Notes: generated by a model from the letters alone, not told the origin. A DNA stretch of 8,317 bases from Candidatus Eiseniibacteriota bacterium (GCA_030638405.1 DAOWER010000256.1:1-8317), one strand, 5' to 3'; shown: positions 1 through 6,429, numbered from the stretch's first letter. A program made the numbers and translations.

Positions 1-585
1 CCTGGGCGTCAAGTCCGACGGGACGATCGTGGCCTGGGGGAGCAACGAGCACGGCCAGTGCGATGTCCCCTCGCCGAACGCCGACTTCGTCGCGGTTGCG
101 GGGGGCGGGTTTCACAGCCTGGGCCTCAAGTCCGACGGGACGATCGTGGCCTGGGGGTGGAACACCCAGGGCCAGTGCGATGTCCCCGATCCGAACGCGG
201 ACTTCGTCGCTGTCGCGGGGGGCGGGCTTCACAGCCTGGGCTGCAGGTCCGATGGGACGATTGTGGCCTGGGGGTCCAACGGCCAAGGTCAGTGCGATGT
301 CCCCGATCCGAACGCGGACTTCGTGGCGGTAGCGGCGGGCTATCTTCACAGCTTGGGCCTCAAGTCCGACGGGACGATCGTGGCCTGGGGGCGAAACGCC
401 GATGGTCAGTGCGATGTCCCTGCGGAGAACGCCAACTTCGTGGCGGTCGCGGGGGGCGACTATCACAGCTTGGGCGTCAAGTCCGACGGGACGATCTTGG
501 CCTGGGGGCGGAACGACCTGGCCCAGTGCGATGTCCCCGCTCCGAACACGGACTTCGTTGCGGCCGCGGGGGGCGCGTCTCACAG
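1..585 (+). repeat. Tandem array of five 117-bp units encoding RCC1 repeats
   Basis: Units begin at 1, 118, 235, 352 and 469, and a degenerate sixth starts at 586 and loses the pattern after about 12 bases. The block aagtccgacgggacgatcgt is exact in units 1, 2 and 4 and almost exact in units 3 and 5. Differences cluster in the two to four codons after WG and around GG..HS, which would be loop positions in a propeller. The array probably extends upstream of the window. Near identity at DNA level, not only protein level, points to recent duplication or gene conversion. Confidence 0.95.
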
Positions 586-1189
586 CCTGGGTCTCAAGGG
601 TCTCGAAACGCCCGTTGAGACTGTTTTCTATGCCACGCTCGTACCCGAGGATGACGCCGTGTTGCTCAGGTGGATACTCCCCGGGTGCTCCGGTGGTGAC
701 CGTCTCATGATCTACCGGGCCCTCTCAGCGGAGGGTCCGTACGGCTGTATTACGCCGGAGCCGCTGCCGGATGCCACGCAGGGCAGCTATGCCGATGAGA
801 CTGCGTGGCCCGGTGGGACGTTCTGGTACGAACTGCGCGCACTACTGCCTTCCGGGGAAGAGGTGCTCGCGACTGACATACGCGCTTCAGTTGTCGTGCC
901 CGGAACGCTGGGGTCCGAGATCCGGTACGTGATACCCAATCCTGCCACGGCGCATGCGAGCGTTGGCTACACGCTTCCCGAGCGCTGGCGATCTGCCCGG
1001 CTTTCGGTGCATGACGTGTCCGGTCGGCTCGTCCGGCGGCTGGACCCCGCGGCGGGAGATCGTGGTCTTGTCGCAGTCGATTGGGACGGCACAGCCGGTT
1101 CCGGGGAACCCGCGGCCTCTGGGGTGTACTTCGTTCGGCTCGAGGTTGACGGTGCAGTGGCGACGCGGAGGATGGTGTTGTTGCGCTGA
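2..1189 (+). CDS. RCC1-repeat secreted protein with C-terminal FlgD-Ig/type IX sorting-type domain (5' partial)
   Basis: The frame is open from base 2, so the N-terminus, including any signal peptide, lies upstream; 395 residues are visible. Residues 1-195 are five 39-residue RCC1-type repeats (LGLKSDGTIVAWG, then GQCDVP, then FVAVAGG..HS), which in this family build a beta-propeller. Each repeat keeps one Cys in GQCDVP. Residues about 200-298 look like a fibronectin-III/Ig-type linker domain (LRWILPG, then the FWYELRAL strand). Residues about 305-395 carry YVIPNPAT, SVHDVSGRLVRRL, WDGT, ASGVYFVRLE and RRMVLLR, the signature of FlgD-Ig or type IX secretion C-terminal domains. The protein is inferred to be exported and surface-attached or released; its ligand is unknown. 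It ends at TGA 1187-1189. GTG 29 is an internal Val codon, not a start. Confidence 0.9.
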   Translation: MGVKSDGTIVAWGSNEHGQCDVPSPNADFVAVAGGGFHSLGLKSDGTIVAWGWNTQGQCDVPDPNADFVAVAGGGLHSLGCRSDGTIVAWGSNGQGQCDVPDPNADFVAVAAGYLHSLGLKSDGTIVAWGRNADGQCDVPAENANFVAVAGGDYHSLGVKSDGTILAWGRNDLAQCDVPAPNTDFVAAAGGASHSLGLKGLETPVETVFYATLVPEDDAVLLRWILPGCSGGDRLMIYRALSAEGPYGCITPEPLPDATQGSYADETAWPGGTFWYELRALLPSGEEVLATDIRASVVVPGTLGSEIRYVIPNPATAHASVGYTLPERWRSARLSVHDVSGRLVRRLDPAAGDRGLVAVDWDGTAGSGEPAASGVYFVRLEVDGAVATRRMVLLR

Positions 1190-1290
1190 GGCAAGTGGCT
1201 CGTCCGGGATGGGGTCGTCGTCTGCGGTGGCGCTGGTGGCCGGCGAGCGTGTTCGCCCTTCCTCAGGGTCTTCTGATTCCACAGGAGGAG

Positions 1291-1851
1291 ATGCCGGACG
1301 TGAGACAGAAGAAGCCCACGGTAGAGGAAGTCCGGGCCGCCCACGGGAAGCGTCTTCCCGACATACTCGCACCAGGTCTGAAGGTGCTTTTCTGCGGCAT
1401 CAACCCGGGGCTGTACTCTGCCGCCGTGGGCTACCATTTCGCTCGGCCCGGGAATCGCTTCTGGGCAGCGCTGCACGCGTCGGGATTCACGGAGAGCCTG
1501 CTCGAGCCGCACGAGCAGAATGAAATGCTCCGATACGGGTGCGGCCTGACGAACCTCGTAGCGCGCGCGACGTCTGTTGCGGCCGCGCTGTCCACCGAGG
1601 AGCTGCGTCACGGCCGCGGGCTGCTGCAGCGGAAGGTCCGGCGCTACGGTCCGGCCTGGGTGGCGGTCCTGGGGAAGGGAGCCTACCGGAAGGCGTTCCG
1701 GCGCCCGAATGCTGAGTTCGGTCCGCAGGAGGAGGAGTTGGCCGGGGCTCGGTTGTGGCTTCTTCCCAATCCGAGTGGCCTGAATGCGCACTACCAGCCG
1801 CCGTCACTGGCGGAGCTCTTCCGGGAGCTCTGCGAGGTTGCTCGGAGCTAG
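1291..1851 (+). CDS. mug: G:T/U mismatch-specific DNA glycosylase, Mug/TDG family
   Basis: This base-excision repair enzyme removes U or T mispaired with G, and ethenocytosine, leaving an abasic site. The 186-residue product aligns well from memory with E. coli Mug (168 aa). LPDILAPGLKVLFCGINPG (residues 22-40) holds the family's motif A, with N38 matching the Asn (N18 in E. coli Mug) that positions the catalytic water. FARPGNRFW (50-58), the GCGLTNLV segment (83-90), VAVLGKGAY (124-132) and the intercalating loop LPNPSGLNAHY (158-168) are all present. AGGAGG at 1283-1288 lies only 2 nt before ATG 1291; GTG 1300 has a spacing of 11 nt and is a possible alternative start. The open frame extends upstream to GTG 1195, but those 32 Trp/Arg-rich residues have no counterpart in Mug and are excluded. 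Its neighbours suggest no special partner. Confidence 0.93.
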   Translation: MPDVRQKKPTVEEVRAAHGKRLPDILAPGLKVLFCGINPGLYSAAVGYHFARPGNRFWAALHASGFTESLLEPHEQNEMLRYGCGLTNLVARATSVAAALSTEELRHGRGLLQRKVRRYGPAWVAVLGKGAYRKAFRRPNAEFGPQEEELAGARLWLLPNPSGLNAHYQPPSLAELFRELCEVARS

Positions 1852-1927
1852 GGGAGGCAGCCCGACCAGTGTTTGCAGTCGACGAGCCATGCCATTGTGC
1901 GGCAAGGACGAAGGAGGCGCTTCGGAG

Positions 1928-2395
1928 ATGGATGGAAGGACGTTGCTCGCCTACGTCAGCGCAGGCGGTGCGACTGAGCGCTACGCGCACATCATTGCCG
2001 ACACACTGCGGTCACGCGGACACGCGGTGGACGTGATCGATATGAAGCGCGACAGGATCCCCGATCTGTCGTCGTACGGGAGCGTGGTTGTCGGCACCGG
2101 GGTCCGAATGGGCATGGTGTACCGGAAGGGCAAACAGTTCCTTCGGCGGAAGGATCTGGAAGGGAAGCGGCTGGCCATCTTCCTTTCCAGCGGCATAGCG
2201 ATCAAGAGTGCTGAGAGATCGAAGGCGAAGTTCCTCGAGCCACTCGTGAAGAAGTACGGCCTGGACCCTGTGATGTGCGATGCGTTTCCAGGGAAGATGC
2301 CGGGGTCCGGAGGCAAGCTCGAGGACACGACCGACCCGGAGATCGCAGGGCTGTGGGCCGGGGAACTCGCCTCGAAGCTGAGCGAACCAGCTTGA
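1928..2395 (+). CDS. Flavodoxin-domain protein (Flavodoxin_5 / HemG-like)
   Basis: The 155-residue product has a short-chain flavodoxin fold and should bind FMN and carry electrons or act as an oxidoreductase. The N-terminal strand LLAYVSAGGATERYA (6-20) contains the S-x-x-G-x-T type phosphate-binding loop. VVVGTGVRMG (53-62) matches the second flavin loop of the HemG/Flavodoxin_5 group (G.gIR.G). The C-terminal segment GKMPGSGGKLEDTTDPEI followed by WA is also typical of that group. The group includes menaquinone-dependent protoporphyrinogen oxidase, but no heme genes are nearby, so function is left open. ATG 1928 is preferred because the protein then begins at the first strand and AGGAGG sits at 1912-1917; ATG 1889 in the same frame would add 13 residues without homology. 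The stop lies 28 nt before the next gene, suggesting cotranscription with the small membrane proteins downstream. Confidence 0.85.
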   Translation: MDGRTLLAYVSAGGATERYAHIIADTLRSRGHAVDVIDMKRDRIPDLSSYGSVVVGTGVRMGMVYRKGKQFLRRKDLEGKRLAIFLSSGIAIKSAERSKAKFLEPLVKKYGLDPVMCDAFPGKMPGSGGKLEDTTDPEIAGLWAGELASKLSEPA

Positions 2396-2423
2396 CGCGG
2401 CGACACGAGAGGAAGGGATTGTC

Positions 2424-2687
2424 ATGGCACTGCTGATGGGACTGGGAGTCCTCTGTGTTGTGTGGGCGGTCGTCGCCGCGATACTCATTGCGGCGGATCT
2501 GCACAAGAGAGGTATCGCAGTGAGCGTGGTTTGGCTGAGGGTGATGATTCTCAAGTACCTGCATGAGTATTCCAAGATCACGCGGGAGGAGACGGGACGC
2601 GTGGGTCCGCTCTTCTACCACTATGTAGTCCCCTTGAACGTGGCGCTCGTCATTGTGATCGTCCTGGCGATCCGGTCTTGGGCGTGA
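2424..2687 (+). CDS. Small two-helix membrane protein, copy A (EETGRVGPL motif)
   Basis: No named family is recognised. The 87-residue protein has a hydrophobic helix at about residues 4-24, a charged central segment (25-66) and a second hydrophobic helix at about 67-83. The central segment contains ADLHKRG, RVMILKYLHEY and TREETGRVGPL. The same arrangement recurs in the protein encoded at 3286-3558: residues 25-63 align without gaps and with 19 of 39 identities, so the two are paralogues. The conserved, basic and glutamate-rich loop between two helices looks functional rather than filler. GGAAGG at 2411-2416, 7 nt before ATG 2424, supports the start. It lies 28 nt after the flavodoxin gene and 13 nt before the DUF454 gene, so it is very likely in one operon with them. 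Its role is unknown. Confidence 0.85.
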   Translation: MALLMGLGVLCVVWAVVAAILIAADLHKRGIAVSVVWLRVMILKYLHEYSKITREETGRVGPLFYHYVVPLNVALVIVIVLAIRSWA

Positions 2688-2700
2688 GCCCGGTAAGACG

Positions 2701-3138
2701 ATGATCAACCCGCGCGTGCGCAAGTGGCTGCTTCTGTCTGCTGGTATCCTGGCGGTCGGGCTCGGTGTTGTTGGAGCTTTCGTGCCGCTCCTGCCTACTA
2801 CCCCTTTTCTGTTGCTGGCGGCTGCGTGTTTCGCTCGCAGCTCAGACAGGCACTATGAGTGGCTCTTGAATCATCGATGGATGGGCGCCTACGTCAGAAA
2901 CTACCGGGAACACAAGGCGACCACCAGGAGGATCAAGGTAGTCACCATGGCGCTGCTCTGGGGGAGCATCGGCTACGCGGCCATCGCGGTCGCCGACGGC
3001 TGGGTGGTCCGGGCGCTCCTGCTGTCTGTCGCAGCCGGTGTGACGATACACGTTTTGAGTCTCCGGGTAGTCACGGGCGACGTGAATCCAGAGGGGGCAG
3101 CCAAGAGCCCCGCCGTGCGAGACGCACGGGGAAGGTGA
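2701..3138 (+). CDS. DUF454/YbaN-family inner-membrane protein
   Basis: The 145-residue membrane protein shows the hallmark of DUF454 (YbaN in E. coli): a first helix (8-28) with GVVGAFVPLLPTTPF (22-36), then LLLAAACFARSSDR (37-50), WLLNHRWMGAYVRNYR and a lysine/arginine segment, followed by a hydrophobic pair at about 79-98 and 101-120. The family's biochemical role is not established. The tail after residue 120 is hydrophilic. ATG 2701 follows the upstream stop by 13 nt with only a weak purine stretch (gtaagacg) before it, so translational coupling to the upstream gene is plausible. It is flanked on both sides by members of one small two-helix paralogue family, which hints at a shared function. 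Confidence 0.88.
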   Translation: MINPRVRKWLLLSAGILAVGLGVVGAFVPLLPTTPFLLLAAACFARSSDRHYEWLLNHRWMGAYVRNYREHKATTRRIKVVTMALLWGSIGYAAIAVADGWVVRALLLSVAAGVTIHVLSLRVVTGDVNPEGAAKSPAVRDARGR

Positions 3139-3285
3139 GGGAATAGGTCAGATCTTCAGCGGTATGTTCATTGATGACGATTCCCTGCGCTGCGATCTCG
3201 AACTCTCTGAGGATGCGCAGTTCGTCAGGCGATTTGTCCACCTGACTTGCCCGCGTCGTAGAAGGGGCGTTGAGGAGATGCTGAC
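3139..3285. other. 147-bp gap between the DUF454 gene and copy B; nothing convincing found
   Basis: This is the largest gene-free stretch in the window. It contains a 43-codon + frame (ATG 3164 to TAG 3293-3295) with no ribosome binding site and no recognised similarity, and a 56-codon minus frame (3241 to 3071) that overlaps the DUF454 gene. No clear promoter or terminator hairpin was seen, although the gap would be a natural place for a second promoter. Confidence 0.5.
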
Positions 3286-3558
3286 ATGGACATAGCCCTC
3301 GTGTTGATGTTGCTAGCGGTTGCCTGCGCTCTGACCTCGGTGGGCTTCGGTATCCGAATCGCGAATGATCTTCGGGCCCGTGGCCTTCAGGCGAATCCGC
3401 TGATGGTGCGCTGGATGATCTTCAGGTACCTGAGTGTGTACAAGCGCGTGACGCTGGAGGAGACGGGCAAGGTAGGTCCGCTCTACCAGTACTGCTCGAT
3501 CGCATCGTCCCTTGCGGCGGTCTTTGCCGTCGCGGGAATTCTGACGAAGGTCCTCTAG
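3286..3558 (+). CDS. Small two-helix membrane protein, copy B (EETGKVGPL motif)
   Basis: This 90-residue protein is a paralogue of the one at 2424-2687. Hydrophobic helix 1 spans about residues 3-25, the conserved central block is NDLRARG (27-33), RWMIFRYLSVYKRVTLEETGKVGPL in two parts (R42-Y52 and T56-L66), and helix 2 covers about 70-90. Conserved between copies are D, L, R, G, R, M, I, Y, L, Y, T, EETG and VGPL, while the helices have diverged, as expected where only hydrophobicity matters. GAGGAG at 3272-3277, 8 nt before ATG 3286, is a good ribosome binding site. The next gene starts 12 nt after the stop, so the two are probably cotranscribed. No known family is recognised. Confidence 0.86.
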   Translation: MDIALVLMLLAVACALTSVGFGIRIANDLRARGLQANPLMVRWMIFRYLSVYKRVTLEETGKVGPLYQYCSIASSLAAVFAVAGILTKVL

Positions 3559-3570
3559 GTTGGAGGCACA

Positions 3571-3966
3571 TTGAAGAGGCTGATAGGGGCGAGAGCGGCG
3601 GCCAATGTTCTCCTGGGCGGGCTGGGCGCGCTGGCCGGACTCCACGTGTTTGTGATGTTGAGGATTCTCCCGGCGAGTGTCGTGTGGGGCGGGCGGTCCA
3701 ACGATTCACCCGGGAACCTGATGGCACTTGAGATGGTCAGTCTGATTGTCACCCTGCTGTTCGGGTTGATCGTGGCCGCCAAGATCGGCTACGTGGTCGT
3801 GCCCAAACTCAGGAAGATCATCAGCGTCAGTACTTGGGTGGTGTTCGGGTACTTCGCTTTCAACACTCTCACCTCGTGTATTGGAGTCTCGGCAGGGGCA
3901 AGAGACGGACTGAGACGGTTGCGTAGCAGCCGGGCGGCTGCAGGCGCCCGGCTGAATGACAGCTGA
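3571..3966 (+). CDS. Three-helix membrane protein with arginine-rich C-terminal tail, TTG start
   Basis: The start is TTG 3571, supported by GGAGG at 3562-3566; no in-frame ATG fits. The 131-residue product has hydrophobic segments at about 13-30, 51-71 and 86-101. LRILPASVVWGG (30-41), LEMVSLIVTLLFGLIVAAKIGYV and VVFGYFAFNTLT resemble an uncharacterised membrane protein group I recall from Firmicutes and other bacteria; I cannot name a Pfam family. In my recollection those proteins continue after the FNTL segment into a fourth hydrophobic helix. Here they would instead continue into about 22 hydrophilic, Arg-rich residues (GARDGLRRLRSSRAAAGARL). This suggests C-terminal replacement or an old frameshift, partly encoded by the hairpin at 3927-3954. 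The stop overlaps ATG 3956 of the alternative start of the next gene. Confidence 0.75.
   Translation: MKRLIGARAAANVLLGGLGALAGLHVFVMLRILPASVVWGGRSNDSPGNLMALEMVSLIVTLLFGLIVAAKIGYVVVPKLRKIISVSTWVVFGYFAFNTLTSCIGVSAGARDGLRRLRSSRAAAGARLNDS
3927..3954 (+). promoter_or_regulatory. 10-bp GC-rich hairpin just upstream of the GNAT-methyltransferase start
   Basis: CAGCCGGGCG (3927-3936) and CGCCCGGCTG (3945-3954) are perfect reverse complements around the 8-nt loop gctgcagg. No T-run follows, so an intrinsic terminator is unlikely. The stem lies inside the last codons of the upstream gene and ends 1 nt before ATG 3956 and 10 nt before the GAGGAG at 3965-3970. Ribosomes finishing the upstream gene would melt it, so a role in translational coupling is a reasonable inference. 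Confidence 0.45.
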
Positions 3967-3973
3967 GGAGAAG

Positions 3974-5155
3974 ATGGGAGCGGAGGAACTCCAAACACGA
4001 GCAGCGTGCGTGTCGGACGCCCGTGACATGCACGAACTCCACGCGCGAGCCGTGGATGCCTTCTGCAGAGGGCACTACAGCGACGACCAGGTCAAGGCAC
4101 TCCTGACAGGCAGAACGGCTGAGGGTTACCTGCCGGCCATCGAACGTGACGAGATGTTCGTGATGGAGTCCAACGGGCGCATGGTCGGTTTCGGACACGC
4201 GAGCCGGGGCGAGGTGCAGGCGCTCTTCGTCGACCCTGACTGGGCCGGTCGAGGTGTCGGAAGCGCGCTGCTGGAACACGCGCTCCGACTGGCCGCGCGG
4301 GATCACGAGGGACCCATCCAGCTCAAGTCCACTCTGAACGCGGTCGGCTTCTACAGGACCCACGGCTTTGTGGAGATAGAACCCACGGAACTCAAGAAGC
4401 ACGGCGTGACGCTGCCGTTCGTGCTCATGGAGCAGACGCGGCCGGTGGCCGTGGCCGCCTACGAGTCGATGGCGGAGGCGTACGCGGCGGCCATCGAGGA
4501 GAACCCCCGCAGCATCTACTACGAGCGTCCGGCCCTTGTGGACCTGCTGCCCGATGTGTCAGGTCGGCGAGTCTTGGACGCGGGGTGCGGCCCGGGTGCG
4601 ATGGTGGAGTGGTTTCTCGGTCAGGGAGCGGACGTTGTAGGGGTCGACGCGAGTGCGAACATGCTCAAGCTCGCAGAGCAGCGTGTTGGCGATGCAGCCG
4701 TCCTGCACCTGGCCGACCTCGAGCAGCCGATGCCCTTCCTGGCGGACTCGTCGTTCGACGTGGTCCTGAGTTCCGGGACACTGGGCTACGTTCGCGACTG
4801 GCTGGCGCTGTTCCAGGAGTTCTCTCGAGTGCTGAGGCCGGGGGGATGCGCGGTGTTCTCCGTCGGTCATCCGTGCTCGGAGTACACGCTCAACGAGACG
4901 GACGACTACTTCTCGACCGAGCTGCGTGACTACACGTGGCGCGGTCTTGGCGACCCCATCGTCGTGCCATGCTATCGGCGACCGCTCGAGCACATGATCG
5001 ACCCGATGGTCCGTGCCGGCTTCTCCATCGAGCAGATGGTTGAGGCCGTGCCTACCAAGGAGTTCGCGGAGGTCAACCCGGATGAGTACGCACAGCTCAT
5101 GAGGCGGCCTCGTGTGCTGTGCGTTCGGGCACGAAAGCAGGCGGATGCCACGTAG
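3974..5155 (+). CDS. GNAT N-acetyltransferase fused to class I SAM-dependent methyltransferase
   Basis: The 393-residue protein has two enzyme domains. Residues about 8-155 are a GNAT acetyltransferase: TRAACVSDARDMHELHARAV begins the fold, and VQALFVDPDWAGRGVGSALL contains the acetyl-CoA pyrophosphate loop G92-R-G-V-G-S97, followed by GFYRTHGF. After a short linker (AYESMAEAYAAAIE), residues about 170-393 are a Rossmann methyltransferase: VLDAGCGPG (200-208), the acidic SAM-ribose residue D225 in VVGVDAS, DLEQPMPF, SFDVVLSSGTLGYV and LRPGGCAVFSVGHP. The target of either domain is unknown; a shared small molecule or macromolecule modified in two steps is inference. ATG 3974 is chosen because GAGGAG precedes it (3965-3970, spacing 3 nt); ATG 3956, six codons earlier, has no binding site and lies next to a hairpin, but remains possible. 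There is no frameshift between the domains. Confidence 0.88.
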   Translation: MGAEELQTRAACVSDARDMHELHARAVDAFCRGHYSDDQVKALLTGRTAEGYLPAIERDEMFVMESNGRMVGFGHASRGEVQALFVDPDWAGRGVGSALLEHALRLAARDHEGPIQLKSTLNAVGFYRTHGFVEIEPTELKKHGVTLPFVLMEQTRPVAVAAYESMAEAYAAAIEENPRSIYYERPALVDLLPDVSGRRVLDAGCGPGAMVEWFLGQGADVVGVDASANMLKLAEQRVGDAAVLHLADLEQPMPFLADSSFDVVLSSGTLGYVRDWLALFQEFSRVLRPGGCAVFSVGHPCSEYTLNETDDYFSTELRDYTWRGLGDPIVVPCYRRPLEHMIDPMVRAGFSIEQMVEAVPTKEFAEVNPDEYAQLMRRPRVLCVRARKQADAT

Positions 5156-5212
5156 CCGGCGAGAGAAACGTAGCCGGGGGATGGCACTTACCCGGAGCAT
5201 AAGGAGTCTGCT

Positions 5213-6385
5213 ATGAGAGTGGTGACAGGTCTGGTGCTCATCGGTCTTCTCGTTCTCTCCGCCTGCTCGACCGGCACGTCCGAGCAGGCGAATCCCCCGC
5301 CCATCGATCCCGCACTTCAGTCGATGCTGGCCGCATGGCTCGAGATGGAAGGAGAGGCGCCCGAGGACTACGTGGTCGGTCTCTTCTCAGACCACGATGT
5401 GGTCTTCTTGGGCGAGCAGCATCGGGTGATGCAGGATGCCCTTCTCGTGCAGTCTCTGATAGAACCGCTCTACGAGGCTGGCGTGCGCGTCCTGGCCACG
5501 GAGTTCGGCCGCAGGGAGGAGCAGGCGAAGATCGACTCACTGCTCGGTGCGCCGGAATGGGACGAGGGTCTGGCCCGCGAGATCGCCTTCCGGCAGTCCG
5601 TCTTCTGGGGCTATCGTGAGTACGTCGACATCTACCGGTCCGCATGGGCGATGAACCAGGGACTCCCTGAAGGAGCTCCACAGTTCAGGATCCTCGGTAT
5701 GAACGATTCCCCCGACTGGAGTTACGTGAAGAGCGAGGCGGACCGGAACGACGGGGCCATCATGCGACAAGTGTGGGGTGGCACGAGCGAGGAGGATTGG
5801 GCGGACGTGATCCTGGCCGCAGTGGACTCGGGCGAGAAGGTGTTGGTGTACTCCGGCATCCATCACGCGTTCACCGAGTACCGTCAGCCCGTAGTGAGAG
5901 ACGGGGAGTTCAGGCGCTTCGACTCGAGTCTCCGTTGCGGGAACCACGTCTTCGCCGCGCTGGGCAAACGCGCGGTGACCGTCTTCTTGCACGCTCCGTG
6001 GAACGGGCAGCAAGGGTATGGTTCGCGCATGCGTCATCCGGCGGGCGGCGTGATCGATGCCCTCATGCTCGCTGAAGGACCGCGCCCCGTGGGGTTCGAT
6101 CTCGATGCAGGTCCGTTCGGTGAGATTCGCGTCGGGGATGCCGTCTACCGACACGGGTACGAGGATTTCAAACTGGCGGATTTCTGCGATGGTTGGATCT
6201 ACACGAAGCCAATCTCGGAGTGTGTGGGTGTCACACCCATTCCCGGCTGGGTGAACGAGAGCAATCTGGAGTTCGCACGGGCGCAGAGCCCGAACCCCGG
6301 CTTCCGCCAGGCTTCGGTTGAGGAGTTCAACGAGGGAATCGCGCAGGACGCCGGGATCCATCGCCGCTGGGGACACCTGCGGTAG
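5213..6385 (+). CDS. Lipoprotein of the EreA/ChaN/TIKI-like superfamily
   Basis: The 390-residue product starts with a lipoprotein signal peptide: hydrophobic residues 7-15 and lipobox LSAC, with lipidation expected at C18, so it should sit on a membrane facing the periplasm or exterior. VVFLGEQH (63-70) gives the G-E-x-H motif of the superfamily joining erythromycin esterase (EreA), heme-uptake ChaN and TraB/TIKI proteins. A second acidic motif is VLATEFG (E97) and a third histidine pair is VYSGIHHAF (H217, H218). Together these fit a metal- or hydrolase-type active site, but the reaction is not predictable; ChaN-like is the closest label. Its length is at the larger end for ChaN-like proteins. 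AAGGAG at 5201-5206 lies 6 nt before ATG 5213. The gene follows the acetyltransferase-methyltransferase gene by 57 nt. Confidence 0.8.
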   Translation: MRVVTGLVLIGLLVLSACSTGTSEQANPPPIDPALQSMLAAWLEMEGEAPEDYVVGLFSDHDVVFLGEQHRVMQDALLVQSLIEPLYEAGVRVLATEFGRREEQAKIDSLLGAPEWDEGLAREIAFRQSVFWGYREYVDIYRSAWAMNQGLPEGAPQFRILGMNDSPDWSYVKSEADRNDGAIMRQVWGGTSEEDWADVILAAVDSGEKVLVYSGIHHAFTEYRQPVVRDGEFRRFDSSLRCGNHVFAALGKRAVTVFLHAPWNGQQGYGSRMRHPAGGVIDALMLAEGPRPVGFDLDAGPFGEIRVGDAVYRHGYEDFKLADFCDGWIYTKPISECVGVTPIPGWVNESNLEFARAQSPNPGFRQASVEEFNEGIAQDAGIHRRWGHLR

Positions 6386-6394
6386 GCGCGGTCC

Positions 6395-6417
6395 ATCAGG
6401 GGACCCCCCAGCCTGAT
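6395..6417 (+). other. Weak inverted repeat before the HAD gene
   Basis: ATCAGG (6395-6400) and CCTGAT (6412-6417) are reverse complements around an 11-nt, C-rich loop within the 44-nt gap after the lipoprotein stop. The stem is only 6 bp and no T-run follows, so termination is not supported. It could be a weak RNA structure or chance. Confidence 0.2.
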
Positions 6418-6429
6418 CGGGACGTTGAT

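Noticed and set aside
1195..1290. N-terminal extension of the Mug gene from GTG 1195
   Set aside because: The extra 32 residues are Trp/Arg-rich, absent from the family, and AGGAGG lies downstream at 1283-1288.
1190..1290. Terminator or promoter between the repeat protein and Mug genes
   Set aside because: There is no stem followed by a T-run and no paired promoter boxes of acceptable quality.
887..1791. Long minus-strand frames antisense to the first two genes
   Set aside because: They are GC-rich shadows, Arg/Pro/Ser-rich without domains, opposite genes with clear family motifs.
3071..3241. 56-codon minus-strand frame with a protein-like stretch
   Set aside because: It starts with GTG without a binding site and half of it lies antisense to the DUF454 gene; third-position bias is no better than that of the competing + frame.
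3164..3295. 43-codon + frame in the gap before copy B
   Set aside because: It has no ribosome binding site, no recognisable similarity, third-position GC that looks lower than in the neighbouring genes, and it overlaps the well-supported start at 3286.
5150..5177. Direct repeat acgtagccgg (5150-5159 and 5168-5177)
   Set aside because: It is only two 10-bp copies at the end of a gene, with no array or duplicated flanks; probably chance.
5182..5199. TGGCAC...GCA resembling a sigma-54 promoter before the 5213 lipoprotein gene
   Set aside because: The GG and GC elements are 12 nt apart instead of the required 10, and the downstream box is poor.
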